From positions 18,011,897 to 18,075,896 of the forward strand of contig OY986975.1 of the NCBI GenBank assembly GCA_963920575.1: 64,000 nt of DNA, written 5' to 3'. Shown here in pieces: positions 11,358 through 23,801 of this stretch. Positions within the stretch are counted from its first letter, which is position 1, and each line of letters begins with the position of its first letter. This stretch comes from Narthecium ossifragum. Lineage: Eukaryota; Streptophyta; Magnoliopsida; Dioscoreales; Nartheciaceae. Position numbers and translations under genes: made by a program. The notes under the pieces are model-generated. The model ran no database searches, was not told where the DNA came from, and saw only the letters and a list, made by a program, of their open reading frames with translations.

Positions 11358-14300
11358 GACCCGCGGGGTTAATTTCACACCCGCGTATGCGCTCACAACC
11401 TCTGATTGATGATTGTGGTTGACCAGATTCGTTTAGGAGGTTTTTGACTTGTGGATTAATCCAAGCTAGTGTTGGATCGATCCAGCTAGGTCTTGGATCT
11501 ATTCGACTTAGTCTTGGATCGATCCGGATACTGTAGCATGTCGGCGTCTCTCTTCCTTGAGAGGACGGCCGTTGTGGCCGTCGCTCTCCGCTGTCAGGGG
11601 AGAGAAGACTTGTCTCCTCTGCTCCCCCCTTTTCCCCTCCTTCCCCGGCTTTCCCCTTCCCTTTTCCTTCTTCTTCTTCCTCTTCTCCCTCTCTTCTTCT
11701 TCCTTCTTCTTTTCTCCTTCCCGCGAGCTCTGCTTCCCCTGTTTCTGGCTGAACCTTCTTCTCCACCGTTCTCCCTCCTCCGGCCACCGTTTTGGGCGTT
11801 CGAAGCCTCGTTGGAACCGTGGCGGCGTGAGGAAGATCCCTGGTGTGGTTCGAAGCTCTGTTGGTGATTGGTTTGTGGGGAATCATCCGAGGAGTGCGTT
11901 TCCGGTAAGTGTTCTACATACGTGAGTTGTTTAATGGGTTTCTCTTAATCTAGCCATTTGATCTTGTTGTTCTTTGTGTTGTTGGCTTTCTCTTGCTTAG
12001 TATAATTTCTAGTTTAAGTTTCATAAGCTTTGGTTGAAATGTTAGTAGGATTTAAGCATGTTAAAGCTCGGAGTTTTCCGATTTTGCTGTTCCTGAGGCA
12101 CAGCCAACTTACGACGCGTTTTCCGGTCAATACAAGCATTATATTGACCTATGATGAACATAAGAGTTGTCGATCGCTGAGTTATCTTTCCATTACATCT
12201 TATGTCGTATTTTTCTACGAATTGTGGTGATTTTTCCCGTGGCCTGCGACGAACTGATCTGAAGCTGGTATGAAGCTGTTTGGATCGATCCAAATATTCC
12301 GGATCGATCCAATATTTTCTAGATCGATCCAAATGTTCCGGATCGATCCCAAAGCTGACTGATGGTGTTTTACGGACTATTTTTAGTGGTTTTGATTAGC
12401 GTTTTTCCGGTAATCGAGCCGTTGGATGTTTCTGGATTTTGGATATGTTAATCCTGGTATATAGATCTACTGGAATATAAGTTGGATCTCGAATCTGACG
12501 TTGTTTGGACGTCGGATCGAAGGGGCCAACTAGCTCTAGGTAGAGAATGTTTGGTGTTTTAAATATAATATTATATGTTTGGATTATAATATTATATTTT
12601 ACTGTTCATCAATGGTTTCGGGCTTGCTTCCCATTGCAGGAGTCCGCGGTTGACGGTCGTGGTACCGTCGTTGTAAGGACCTAAGTATAAATTTTGGGTT
12701 TTTATGTAAATTGGAGGGCTTATGGCGTAATTTCTCGTGTTGCAGGGGGGTTTTATGCAAAAACCCCCCCCCCTTTCTAGAAGAATCCAGCATCTCCTTT
12801 CCTTTCTTCTTTGGCTGCCAACCCGAGAGAGAGTGAGGGAGTGAGATCGGAGTGAGAGATGGAGAGAGAGATCAAGAGGGTGAAGGAGGAGATTGCCGGC
12901 GCCAGAGCTAAAGAGGGCGAGATCGGCCGAGATGGGAGAGAGATCATGAAAGAGGGAGCCGGAGAAGGAAGGGAAGAAAGAAGGAAGAAGCCGGGAGAAA
13001 GAGAAGTGGAGATCGCCGGGAAAACTGTAGATCCGGTGAGCCTCCCGCCGGATTTCTTCTCCTATTTGGCTTAGGTGAGCTTCCACTTTCTCCCTCCTTC
13101 GTTTCCATGTTTTTGGTTGGTTTTTCCGGCGGATTTTTGGGGAGAAGATGGGTTTCCGGCGATGGGTCGCCGGAGAAGGTGTCGTGGACAGTGACGGGGA
13201 CCTCCCTCGGCGACTGCAGCGCCGGAGAAGGACCCTCGTGGTCCAGGGCATCTTTCTCCGAGCCCTGTCTGGGCGTTTCCATGGCAAGGGATCCTCGATC
13301 CTCCTCCCTGCCATGGTTCCCGGCAAGGTTCCGGCCGGCCTTTCTCTGGCCATGGCTGTCGACCCCCTCCTGGGCTTCGTGCTAGGGACAGCTAAAAGCT
13401 TCCCTCCTCCTCTGGTAGTTGTCTACCAGGTGCTTGAGCACCCTGGTTTGGAAATCCGGCGCGAGCTCCGGCGATCTTCCTGGGGAGGACGGCAATGTTG
13501 TGCGCGTGCGCAGCTGCTGCCTTGGTGCGCTGGCCAGCACCATGTGCGCACAGTGCACGTTAGTTGTTTGCTAACGTGCACCATAGCCTTCCGACGCCCG
13601 TCTTCATCTTTTTTCTGGGTTGTTTCAATCAGTCTTCCTAGCTCTACCTGACCGCTGCTGGTATTCTTGTGCTTTAGTCGATCGGTTGAGCGGTCGTCGG
13701 GTGTCGGAGCGTGACGTGGATTCCCGGACATAGAGAGTTCGCTTGGATTGCTTCTTTGAGGTAGGAGTTACCTCATAATTGGATTTGTGTGACTGTATGC
13801 AATGTTTTGTTATGTATGATATATGATGTGTTGTGTTTATGTTATGTTATGCTTTGGTTGGTAATGTGGTGCCATGCTGGGCTTTATGTGATGCTTAGAC
13901 CAGTTGGGTTGGTCGAGCCTAGCACTGGGCTGTTGAGGCCGGGATAATCCATGATATGATGTGTATATACGTTGATGGCCTCTGTTGGACTTGTTGAGTC
14001 CATTTTCTTGCTTGGTGATGCCATGATGGCATGATAGATTGGTTGAGCCCGTTATGCCTAAATTGCCATGTTATGTCATGATAATGTATTTGTTGTGCTA
14101 GAGCTTGTTGGGCTAGTGGAGCCCATTATAAGCTTATTTATGACATGTTATGTTATGTATATGATGATTTCCTGTATGTATGTGTAATGAGATTGATTGA
14201 CCATTTTATTGATTGATCGATTATTTATGTGATTTGTGCATACATGCTAGGAATGTCAGGTTGTCTTAGGACAGGGATTGTGGTTGGCTCTAGTTAGGTC

Positions 14301-16067
14301 CTGTAGCTAGACTAGTCAGAGTTTAGGGGATATGTCGACGAGTTGACGGATGGATTCGGATCTCCGTATGTCGATCAAGGACTTGACTTGACTTGAGGTT
14401 TTGACCTGACTTGAGAGTGTGTTGCCCATACTAGTATACTGAGGCATGTATAGAGTCTATAGGGGTCTGGGCGAGCATTGACGGCCGGACGCGGCGACTG
14501 TGCGTGTAAGACTTTCCCAGACTAGCCAGACCATACTAGGATCAGTGAACTAGTATAAGATGTTGTACCTATACTAGTATACTGGGGCTGGGTATAGAGT
14601 CTATAGGGGTATGGGCGAGCATTGACGGCCAGTCGCGGCGACTGTGCGTGTAAGACTTACCCATACTAGCCAGACCATACTTGGGCAGTATACTAGGATA
14701 GGTGGGTGTACATCAGTGTCCTAGAGTGTGTCATGTGACTCCTACTGGGCTTTTGAGCTCATTGTTTGGGTTTTTGGTTTTTGGTGCAGGTAGGCCCGAG
14801 ACCAATGCACCCTTTGGAGACCATGTACTGTGCAGAGGAGTCATTTTGTATTTTGTTCATCTCTTATGTATGATAAACCCTGTATATGTTGGAAATAAAA
14901 GAGTTGTATATTGTAAATTTGGGTTGTCATATCCTGTATTTTGATGTTTACAAGTCCTATGTACATGAAATGAAGGAGATGAATGAAATTGTGATTAAAT
15001 GTTGTAAAGTATGTATTATTAGTGATTGACAGGTTGTAATAGTGATCTCACGTCCCCGTGCCCAAGGGTCATGCCAAAATTTTCAGTAATTATTTGGGAT
15101 ATTTTATATTAAATTGGGGCAGGGCGTGACAGTCGTAATGCCGGGACCCGTTACGGATTGACTGGCAGCGGTTGGTAGTACTGCTGCAGCGATCCGGTTG
15201 ACTGTATGCCCTTTATCGCTTTGTGGTTAACCGATGGAGTCATGACCCTCGGGAATGTTTAGTATAAATGGGCCGAAGGTATGCCCTTGATTGTTGCCTG
15301 TTTATACTGTTGCATGCATTGTTGCTTGTGCATTAGAGGCGTAGGGTTTGACTGTAGTGCTGTTAGTCTAGTGTTAGAGGTCGTGTTAGCTCTGTTGCTT
15401 GGAGTGCTGAGAGTTGGTTGTCATAACCACGGTTGCTCCGCCAAGTGTGGAGGTCCCGCTTGGAGAGGGGTGTCCTACAAGTATCGTCATGTCCATCCTG
15501 TGTCAGGAAATGTCAGAGAATGTCCACCATTGAACAGTGGCTGTCGGAGGGACGTACCTTGGACAGGTACCCTTCTGGTTATTGACGGGATTTATGGGGT
15601 CCTTGGCATGCCTTAGTACTTGGCACGGAGTTAGTTCGGTTGCAGTTTCCCCTTCCTTGTGTGTGTCGTAGAGTAGAACCCTACTGAGCTTAGTGCTCAC
15701 TCCTACCCGGGCAGCGTTTGTAGGTGCAGGTACCAGCTTTCCTTCGGTGGGCCCCAGTTGCTCGTTCTGCGGTGGCGCGACGACATCAAGGCATGTTTGA
15801 GGGCCAAGATGGCTTCTGCTATGCGTTCCGGGAGACCTCTGTTGATGTAACCTTTTGGAATCTTATAACATTTTTTGTACATGAGAACTGGTTTATGTAA
15901 ATCGTAATGTAACTCTGTTGTATGTACAGTTTTGTAATAATAGTAGTTAGATTTATTTCCGTTCTCTGTTTCTTTTGTAACTGTTTCCGCCAGTTGTTGT
16001 TATTAGATGTAGGAACCCCCCCCCTCGTGTCCCGGTCCGGGTGGGTCTTCCGGACCGGGGCGCGACA
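11358..16067 (+). mobile_element. F1 5' LTR, 5'-truncated, interrupted (F1-c)
   Basis: Forward F1 LTR sequence runs from about 11358 to GGGGCGCGACA at 16067 and is followed at once by a primer-binding site, so this is a 5' LTR. Its first bases are lost at the join with F3-a. A complete F2 LTR (12672-15131) sits inside it at ..ggtaccgtcgt/gtcgtaatgcc... Landmarks include the polypyrimidine block at 11600-11750 and TGGATCGATCC palindromes at 11470-11530 and 12283-12350. Distal parts carry taccttgg and cctacccgggcagcgtttgt phrases shared with the other F1 LTRs. Confidence 0.8.
12672..15131 (+). mobile_element. F2 solo LTR, intact (F2-b)
   Basis: 2460 bp, TGTAAGGACC at 12672 and GGGCGTGACA at 15131, flanked by a perfect 5-bp duplication GTCGT (12667-12671, 15132-15136). 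The host sequence resumes exactly as in uninterrupted F1 copies (for example 3280-3300 reversed). It holds the tandem duplication of a ~150-bp block (about 14430-14700). No primer site or coding sequence is present, so it is a solo LTR. The superfamily is not shown directly; the termini resemble the F1 and F3 families. Confidence 0.9.
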
Positions 16068-16070
16068 ACT

Positions 16071-16082
16071 TGGTATCAGAGC
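16071..16082 (+). other. Primer-binding site, initiator tRNA-Met
   Basis: TGGTATCAGAGC lies 3 nt after the LTR end (GCGACA-act). This is the complement of the 3' end of plant initiator tRNA-Met and the usual minus-strand primer site of Ty3/gypsy and many Ty1/copia elements. It fixes 16067 as a 5' LTR end. Confidence 0.92.
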
Positions 16083-16274
16083 ATAGGTTGTAGATCTCAT
16101 GGAATAGGATCATGATTCAATTGAGATGAGCGTGGGCTGGGATAGTTCTAGGGTTAGAACATCCATGTTTGCTAGATTTTCTTTTCCGTTGAATGTGTTT
16201 GTTTCTTCTCTTTGTTGAGTGTTGTTTGTTGTGGTCTTTGACGAGTGGAACTCATGTTTCTGTTATTGGTACAG

Positions 16275-17412
16275 ATGGCGAGGCAGTCTGACAGTCCTCC
16301 CAGTTTGGGCCGAGGCGAGCGCTGCCCGGCAGGCTTCTGGGGCCGAGGAGCATCAACACCAGACCTATGTACCAGTAGCAGAGGCAGACTCAGCGATGGG
16401 CAGCGAGGTGGAGGTTCCCCCATCCGCTGTTAGGCATTCCTTTGCCACTGAGGTTCTCGAGTTCCGCCGTTTGGACCCGCCGAGGTTCGACGGCAGGAGT
16501 GGAGACCCGTCAGCGGTTGAGGAGTGGCTCGAGGGAGTCACCAGCTTGCTCGACCTTCTGTTTAGCGAGGACGACCCCGTCCGGGTCCGACTCGCGGTGC
16601 TCTAGCTTGAGGGAGATGCCAGAGACTGGTGGTGCACCGCTCAGGCCATCAGTGCTGGAGGGGAGCAGCTGTCCTGGGGGGGCTTTCGTATAGCCTTCTC
16701 GACGCTTACTTCCCTTACAGTACGCGGGTGGCGTTGGCAGAGGAGTACCTCAGTCTCACCCAGGGTGCTTGTACTGTACACCAGTATGCCACCAGCTTCA
16801 CTCACCTGGTCCAGTACGCTGGGCCAATGGCAGTTGACCCTACCGCCTGAGCCCAGCACTTTGAGAGGGGGCTCCGAAAGTAGATCAGGAGGCTGATCGC
16901 CGCGCGCCAGGCGACCACCTACTCAGCGGTGTTGGGTGCTGTGTTGGCAGTGGAGCCTCATTGCCAGGAGAGGCCGAGGACTGTCCAGACGGTACCAGTG
17001 GCAGGTGGGGGAGGTGATGCGCAGTCTCAGAGGTCTCAGGGTCATAGAGACCAGCGCAGGAGACTCGCACCTCAGTAGCAGCAGCGTCAGCAGTACCGTC
17101 AGCAGCCGTACTCGCAGCAGCAGCCTGACCAGGGTGACCAGGTTCTTCTGACGACGGGACCCACACAGCAGACTTCCTGGGAGGGAGGCCAAGGGCAACA
17201 GTCGGTGCGTGGACCAACACTGTGTTCCTACTGTATGCAGTCGGGACACTTCCACAGGGACTGTCCGCTGCGGAGCGCGCTGGGTGCAGCACCGCAGGGA
17301 GGTCGAGGCAGAGGGTCTTGGGCTGGGCAGAGACAGAGAGGTGGAGTTGGGCGAGGCCACAGCGGAGGCAGAGCCATAGCAGATGGCGGGGGACAGGTGT
17401 TTGCCCTACCTG
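16275..17412 (+). pseudogene. Ty3/gypsy gag, broken
   Basis: The frame begins at ATG 16275 (MARQSDSPP..) and shifts almost at once. The next frame carries the conserved gag N-domain: LEFRRLDPPRFDGRSGDPSA and then a WLE...LLF block, followed in the same frame after an in-frame TAG at 16603-16605 by LEGDARDWW. Further frameshifts lead to a canonical CCHC zinc knuckle, CSYCMQSGHFHRDC (17223-17264), and a Gly/Arg/Gln-rich tail ending QVFALPED. At about 17413 the sequence jumps straight into LTR-like DNA, so protease, RT, RNase H and integrase are deleted. Non-functional. Confidence 0.85.
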
Positions 17413-18722
17413 AAGATCGATTTCCCCCTTGGCAGTGGACTTGTGCAAGGACGATCGATGTCCACTGGGTGTGAAGATCGATCATTTCCCTTGACAGAGG
17501 GCTTGAATGGAGAAGATCGATCTTCATGGGTATGAAGATCGATCTCCTTTGTGTTGAGAGCTGTTTTTAGCTTGGTTTTTAACGGTTTGTTTTCAAATCA
17601 ACTCGGTTTCCTTTTATGTCTTTCCTAATGTTAGGAATAGGATATTATGGTGGTTTTAATCATGATTTCACTCTTTGCATTGAGTTTCTACGACGATTTG
17701 TATTTCCGATTGTTTTGCCGACTTTTATGGATTTTAATTTTTTTTTTCGGTAAGCATGTGTTAGCTTTAGTTGCATTTGTTTATTATGCTTTATTTAGTT
17801 GTAACTTGTAGTAGTTAGATTTTTACTGCTTTGTGGTTAACCGGGAGAGTCATGACTCCCGGGGAATGTGTAGAATAACTGTACCTCATATTGTTGTTAC
17901 GTCATATAGTGACACCTAGGTTAGATGTTTGTATAGGTGCATGCATTTTGATTGCATTAGCTGCATTTTAGGTTAGGACGTGGGCGATGGGTGGATCGTT
18001 AATCCGAGGCTCTCGAGTAGCTCGGGTCTAGCTCTAGGACAGAGGTTGGGTAGCCTGGTTTAGGGCGATATTGTGGTACAATTGACTGATCAGATCTTGG
18101 TTCTTGAGGTTTAGAGGTCGTACCGTCCTCCTTTGCCAAGCTCGAGTGAGGGTGTGCTTTACTTTTCTATTGTTGACGTTTGGGGAGCGCTAGCCGGCGT
18201 GATCCCCGGTGTGGTCGGCGATTGGGGATCGTCCAGAGCATGCGTGATCCCCGTCGCGTTTGCAAGCTTGTTGTAGTTGCGCCTTAGGCTTGGCAAGGAG
18301 GCGGTTCAATTGTAGTTTCCCCTTTCCTTGAGTGTGACGTAGAATAGAACTCTACTGGGCTTTATGCTCACCCTACCCTGGCTGCATTTGTAGGTGCAGA
18401 TCATCTTTTGGCAGCGCTTCGACTTCTGGAGGGCGTTGAGGTGACTGAGGATCAGATCGTACAGTTGGGTAGTTTTTGTATACAGTATCCCTTGAGGATA
18501 AGTTTATATGTATAATCCCCATCTTTGAGTAATTTTTGATACAAATCTATATAACTCTGATGTTAATTGAATAGTATGTTTTAGATTTCAATTATGCCTT
18601 CAGAAGTCAAATGTTTAAGTTAATTGTGATAATTGTTGTATCGCGCCCGATTGGAAGTGAATAGGTGTAGGTCCCCCCTTCACGTCCCGATCCGGATAGG
18701 TCTTCTGGGGCGGGGCGTGACA
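17413..18722 (+). mobile_element. 3' LTR remnant of F1-c, chimeric
   Basis: It starts inside an LTR with paired AGATCGATCT motifs (17414-17550). An F1-like 'taccgctttgtggttaaccg' type block follows at 17822. From about 17940 it matches the F3 family in forward orientation (compare 9480-10040 reversed), ending CGGGGCGTGACA at 18722. The 5' LTR of the same element is F1-like to its end, so this 3' side looks recombinant or comes from a second element. No duplication matching the left side of the nest was found. Confidence 0.65.
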
Positions 18723-19170
18723 GGGGAGGCCGAGCTGGAGAAGAGGAGGCAAACGGAGCCGGAGCCGGAGGGGAGGAGAGAACAGGAGGGGAGGAGGCGT
18801 CGGAGACAAGGACGAAAGGGAAGGGGTGGAGATGGGAGCAGGAGGCGGAGGGGGCGGTGGGGGTGGTAGAGGGGTTGCTATGCGATGGAGACACGGGGAC
18901 GGAGGTGGCGGCGTGGAGGTCGGAGGCATCGAGCCGGAGGGGTGGAGGAGCCAAAGATGAGGACGAAGGTGGGGCGGCGGGTGTGGGTGTCGTTGAGGGT
19001 AGGGTTGGGGCAACTCGAGGGAGAGAAATCGGGTGGATGGAGAGCGATGGAGAGAGAGATGGAGTGAGAGAGAGTAGTGGATGGAGAGAGAGGGAGGGGG
19101 TCGATGGAGAGAGAAGACCAGGTGGGTCGATGGAGATAGAAGACCAGGTGAAGAGAGAGAGAGAGAGAGG
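18723..19170. repeat. GA-rich tandem repeat, right (inverted) copy
   Basis: The plus strand reads ggtggagatgggagcaggag, gacacggggacggaggtggc and similar phrases, the reverse complement of the CT-rich repeat at 681-1440. A degenerate (GA)n run follows to 19170. The inverted pair brackets the 16.5-kb retroelement nest. The glycine/arginine-rich frames are compositional. Confidence 0.75.
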
Positions 19171-19641
19171 AATTTCTAGCATAAGTAAGAAATCATATCC
19201 AAGCCGACTTAAACACTAAATTTAAGTGCACTAAAACCCAAAAAAATGGAGTACCTCCATTCTCTTTTTTCAAAATAATGAAGGAATCCATTCGAGAAAA
19301 GAAGACGGGCGATGTCACATCTTAATGTAGAGAGATCTCTCTCCTTTCTCTCTCTCGTACTTGTGTCAAGTGGGATTAAATGATGAGAGAGAGTTGGTCA
19401 GGGGGTATTTTGATCCTGAATTTATAGATTTGACATGTTTTGTAAACAAACACAAAAGTGTCTATCGATTGCTAAATCGAAGGGCCAATGGATTTAAAAA
19501 AAAAAATAACTCGTTTCTGGGCCAACCATACGCATGCTTTGCAATTTGGCGTGATCTTCTTCTATTCAAGATTCCTGAATGAATACTTATTAATTGCATG
19601 CTTGGCATGCATAATTAATTATCTTAGCTAGAGAACCAGCT

Positions 19642-19672
19642 GTGGACCGTCCGATCCCATCGGACGGTCCAC
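19642..19672. repeat. Perfect 14-bp hairpin with 3-nt loop
   Basis: GTGGACCGTCCGAT (19642-19655), loop CCC, then its exact reverse complement (19659-19672). GC-rich and thermodynamically strong, set in AT-rich DNA. No gene is nearby; it could be the tip of a foldback element or a chance palindrome. Confidence 0.9.
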
Positions 19673-21714
19673 ATATGCTGGGTTGTTAACCCCATTAACC
19701 CCCCCACCCCCCTCCACTGGATCAGAACTCCTCTCTCCCGAATCATTCATTAATATGATTAATTATGCATCCCCATACTTAGGAAAATATACATATAAAT
19801 AAACTAATATAAGAGAAACGGTCGTAACCGTTACTGTTTCTTATAAGGTTAATAAAATTAATTACATTAAATTAATTAATAAATTATAGATTAGATATTA
19901 ATTATATTAATTAAATCAAGAGGAATCATGCCTGACCGGTTCTAACTCGTCAGAAGATTGATAATAGATATTTTATCAACATTATTAAAGTGTTAGGTAC
20001 GTATCAGAAAGGTTGATAGTAGTGATAAGATGTCTGCTTCAATCAGACATCCGTTCAATGACTGCGAGCCATGTGGGGATATGGCTGAGCAGCAATGCAC
20101 CATTTATCACGTGGTCGTCGTACACTCCTCATCAGCGTCTCAGGACGGTGACATCGCACCATTATCGAAGAGAAATGATTTGCATTATTACTACTTGTGG
20201 TGGTGGCTTGAGGGAGGCAGCGAGGGACCTTTTCAGGCGTGGGCTAGGGTTTCGATGGGCCACTTAATCGCTACCTAACACGTGGGCCCATGTAGGCATT
20301 TGAAAATTACAGTTGATCTTTCTCTCTTGCACGCTTTAATTACAAATATATTTATGAGGATCTTTGCGTTTATAAAATTTTCCTTGAAATCTAACTATAT
20401 AAAAAATTATCCTCCTAATCCAAAATAATTCATAAAAATATCGTTTGACGTCTCATAAATGCATATAAAATATCAAAAAGACCCTTGACTTCTCTCTTTC
20501 TCTTATCTTCCGGCCTCCTGTTAGGTATATCTCTTCCTCTCCCCCTCCCCCTCTCCCATGCTCTCTGCTCTCTCTCCTCCCCCCCGCCTCGGCTCTCTGT
20601 CTTCACGATCTCTCTCCGCTTCCTCTCTCGCTCTACGTGGACACATGAAATCATGCCACATAGCAAATAATTATATTTTATTTATATTAAAACATCTATT
20701 AATTTATAAACGGCAAACATGTCATTTTCATCTATTGCTGCTAGTTTTAACTGCGGTAGAGCAAGGAATACCGGTAGGATATCCAAAGATAATTATATAG
20801 ATACAAAGATCATAGATATATTTGTAGTTAATCTTCTTATAATTGGGATCTTTTTTAGCCCAATAGAAAAGCTTAGAATGCACCTAGACTCGTTTCTCCA
20901 TCTTTTACCGTGTTTGGGTGAGGGTAGCTGCAAGCGTGGAAATCTAACCGTTGACTGGTCAAATAATCAATGTCAAAATTACCTAACATTCAAGAAATCA
21001 GGAAATTGTGATATGGATCAACTCCTTCAAATTTTGTTCGAACAGATGTGTCAAGTTAAACATAAATCTGGATTGAACCTAATTTAATAATTTAATAAAG
21101 ACTAATTATCAAGATTAAACCTAAGTTAATCTTAAATTCATCTACTGAAAATGGGAAAATTATCTAAAACTGCTAAGTTAATCTATAAAGCAGTAAAAAT
21201 CATCATAAATTATTAAATAAAGGAAAAGATAAGTTAAACCTACTGTTAAAATTAATCTAGATTAAAATACTAAAGCTCTTAAATTAAACTAATCTAGAGA
21301 AAACAGTAAAGAAAGCATCATAAAGATCTAATCCTATAGGATTTATCTAAAAACAGTAATAAAAACTACATTATGCGAAGAGAAAGAATAAAGATTAAAA
21401 GAAACATACTCATTTCATTAAATAAATTAATTTACAGGAATAAAAAACATATTGAAAGAAGACATCATGCTCGTAGGTTCTGAGTTTGATTTGCGAGAGA
21501 GTTTACACAGTGAAAGAGAAGAGTATTTATACTTAAGTGGTTAAACTGTCTGGTAACTCCCGTTCAGCACGTTCTCCACTATCTTCCATCTTTCACTCTT
21601 GATGAGCCGCATGTCCCATGTTCTCCGACGTTTTGACATTTCACTACGTACGGTTTGATCGATGACAGTTGCATTTGGGCGATGAGATTTCCTTGTGTTG
21701 CCAGGTCCTAACTT

Positions 21715-21845
21715 TGGTCGATGATCGTTCTTAAGTTGTCATGTCATTCTTCTTGGTCGATGTTTCTTTTGTGTATAGATCATCATCGCCCATGGTCGAT
21801 GCTTCGTTTTTGTATAGATCATCATCACCCATGCCCGATGTTTCT
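21715..21845. repeat. ~40-55 bp tandem repeat
   Basis: Two to three copies of ggtcgatg.ttc.tttttgtgtatagatcatcatcgccc-like units. Related 'ggtcgat' phrases occur at 60-100 near the window start. Confidence 0.65.
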
Positions 21846-22884
21846 CTTGCCTTTCTTCATTTGGTCGAGGGCTTCCTACATAATATATAATATGATCGTC
21901 CATTTAGATTGGAAAGGTCGTCAGTCATTTTTATTAAGCTGACGTGTCAACCATTGATTGGTTAACCATTATTTTGGCTAACATTTTGCCCCCCATGCGG
22001 TGATCGAGGAGATTGCATTTATGATGAGATTACCGCATCTGACGCGATTTGACAGCTTTTTTGTTATCAACTAAAACTAATCATGATAATTCTCTAGGAA
22101 ATCGAATCGCCGCCTAATTTTCATTCTCTTTCCATATCTCTTTAAATCCTGCATTTAATGCATTGTACATCATCTGGCAACTCTACCCATTTAGCCATAG
22201 TTCTTTGGCGCGAAAGAACTCTATTGGCCCTCTTCTTCATTTTGCCATTAGGGTTTTGCTTCCGAAATTCTCTTGGCTTTCTACTGTTGCGGCATGCGAT
22301 TGCTCTTTTTCTCCTTATCCATAAGCATCCTATTTTCCACAATGGTTCGCGAAATCAAAGCAGACGAGGTCGTCCATAAGGATGTAAGCAAAGCTTATGC
22401 TGATTTAACGAGCTGTTGCGATCAGATGAAGTCAGAGGAACGTATCTGTTCAAAGACGGTGTTTCAAATTCCAGCTTATTCATTAATTCATTCATCATTA
22501 ATGGTTGATTTCTACTTTCACTTAATTCATTCATACTGGTAGCTTTGAGTTTTTACTACACATCTTAAATTATAGGCTTAATTACACTTTTGGTACATGT
22601 AAAATTTGAGATATACCACTTTAGTATCTCTAGTTTTGTAATTATGTTTTTAGTACCTATATTATTAAAACCGCTTCGTTTTGGTTCGACCGTCTAACAA
22701 CGTCATTTTTCAAACGGTAAACTGGTCACGTGCCTTGCACGTGACCAGTTTTTCCACCTCAACACCATTTCTATCTCTAATCTCACTTCTCTCTTCTCTC
22801 TCTCTCTGTCTCTATCTCTCTCTCTCTTCCGTGCTCTCTCTCTCGTCTCTTCCATGCATTGCCACCTCATACTCGCCAAGTTTC

Positions 22885-23451
22885 ACCGTTCACCACCTCC
22901 TCCTCGCTCCCCCACCCCGCCCAAAACAGAGCTAGACTGGTCGCATGGGTGCTACTTGATCGACTTCTTAAAGAAAAGATGATTCCTTCGCTTTCTCTCC
23001 TCTCTTCTAGCTGAAGCTTGGTTTTTTCCTCCTATCCAGCACTGTCCTTAAAGCATCACTCACTGCCGACACGGGACGACGGAGCCATGGCGGATCGGCG
23101 GACCACTGGCTCTCGCAGGCGCGTAGGTTGGTGCCCGATGCTCTTAATAAGGTGCGATCAGCAAAGGGCTTCACTAGGCGGTGGAAGGCCATTGTTGCGA
23201 AGCTCGAGCTCGTGTCGCCGTGCCTGTCCGACCTCTCTAGTCATCCTTGCTTCGCAAAGAATGCGCTTTGCCTTGAGCAGCTGCAGGCGGTGGCTGAGAC
23301 GTTGTCGGATGCCTCCAAGTCCCACACCCGCTTCAACCGCTCCGCCGCCAAGTCTCACAATCCACCACCATCCACCACCTCCTCCTCGCTCCCCCACCCC
23401 GCCCAAAACAAAGCTAGACTGGTCGCATGGGTGCTACTTTGATCGACTTCC
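22885..23451 (+). repeat. ~80-bp direct repeat pair inside the Pack-MULE
   Basis: 22885-22966 and 23367-23451 are nearly identical (ccacctcctcctcgctcccc ... tggtcgcatgggtgctactt). The armadillo-type fragment lies between them. The pattern suggests the fragment was acquired by template switching or repair that duplicated the junction. Confidence 0.8.
23080..23325 (+). pseudogene. Captured exon: plant armadillo/U-box-type protein N-region
   Basis: One open frame reads ADHWLSQARRLVPDALNKV, then RWKAIVAKLE, PCLSDLSSHPCFAKNALCLE and QLQAVAETLSDASK. I recall this pattern from the N-terminal helical region that precedes armadillo repeats in a group of plant ARM/U-box-like proteins; the match is from memory. 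There is no start context, and the frame degenerates into proline/serine repeat at about 23330. It sits between two ~80-bp direct repeats inside the Pack-MULE. Confidence 0.5.
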
Positions 23452-23801
23452 ATAGAGCACCCAACCACGAGTCCTCCACCAACCACGCCTCTGATGTCCC
23501 GAACGATGTGACCCCTGAACAAACCATGACGATGGTCGACGCCGCGGATAGCCACGAGAACGACAGCAGGTTCTCCACCGTGGAGGCCTCCCACGTCAGC
23601 CAGGCAGAGCCAACCAACAAGAATGACGTCAATGACGGCGCCCTTGACGAGGACGTCGAGCTCAGACTCGAGCTGACCCTCGGCTTCCTGCCAGCAGCAG
23701 CCGCTCATTCCACCGTCCCACCTTGGTCGAACTCGAGCCACGAACCATGCTGTGACATTGACAGTTGGGTTGAGCTGGGCCTCGAGCTGCCGCTGGCATA
23801 A
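23427..23801 (+). pseudogene. Captured exon: class II LOB-domain-like C-terminus
   Basis: A 125-codon open frame ends at a natural-looking stop. The features RFSTVEASHVSQAEP, an acidic run, VELRLELTLGFLP (an LxLxL-type EAR-like repressor motif) and the end WVELGLELPLA resemble the C-terminal half of class II LBD transcription factors. The LOB zinc-finger domain itself is missing. The first ~10 codons derive from the direct repeat, so it is not a native start. It could be expressed as a chimeric peptide but most likely is not a gene. Confidence 0.45.

Larger units (their letters stand above)
19171..22574. other. AT-rich intergenic stretch, no recognised gene
   Basis: I see no convincing gene. 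It holds a perfect hairpin at 19642-19672, C-rich runs (19690-19720), an AT-rich block with an imperfect palindrome around 'gaaac..gtttc' (19814-19846), a CT-rich run (20485-20640), and a tandem block at 21715-21845. Several short frames (about 20013-20267, 20719-21087, 22342-22542) have no recognisable motif. 21933-21983 resembles 476-524, so degraded LTR sequence is likely. Confidence 0.6.

Noticed and set aside
16071..16082. tRNA-Met gene
   Set aside because: Only the 12-nt primer complement is present, without a cloverleaf.
20719..21087. Possible small gene of 122 codons
   Set aside because: No recognisable motif, weak coding composition and no splice or promoter support.
22342..22542. 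Short frame starting MVREIKADEVVHKDV
   Set aside because: The start looks plausible but the frame decays into AT-rich sequence before the Pack-MULE; no family recognised.
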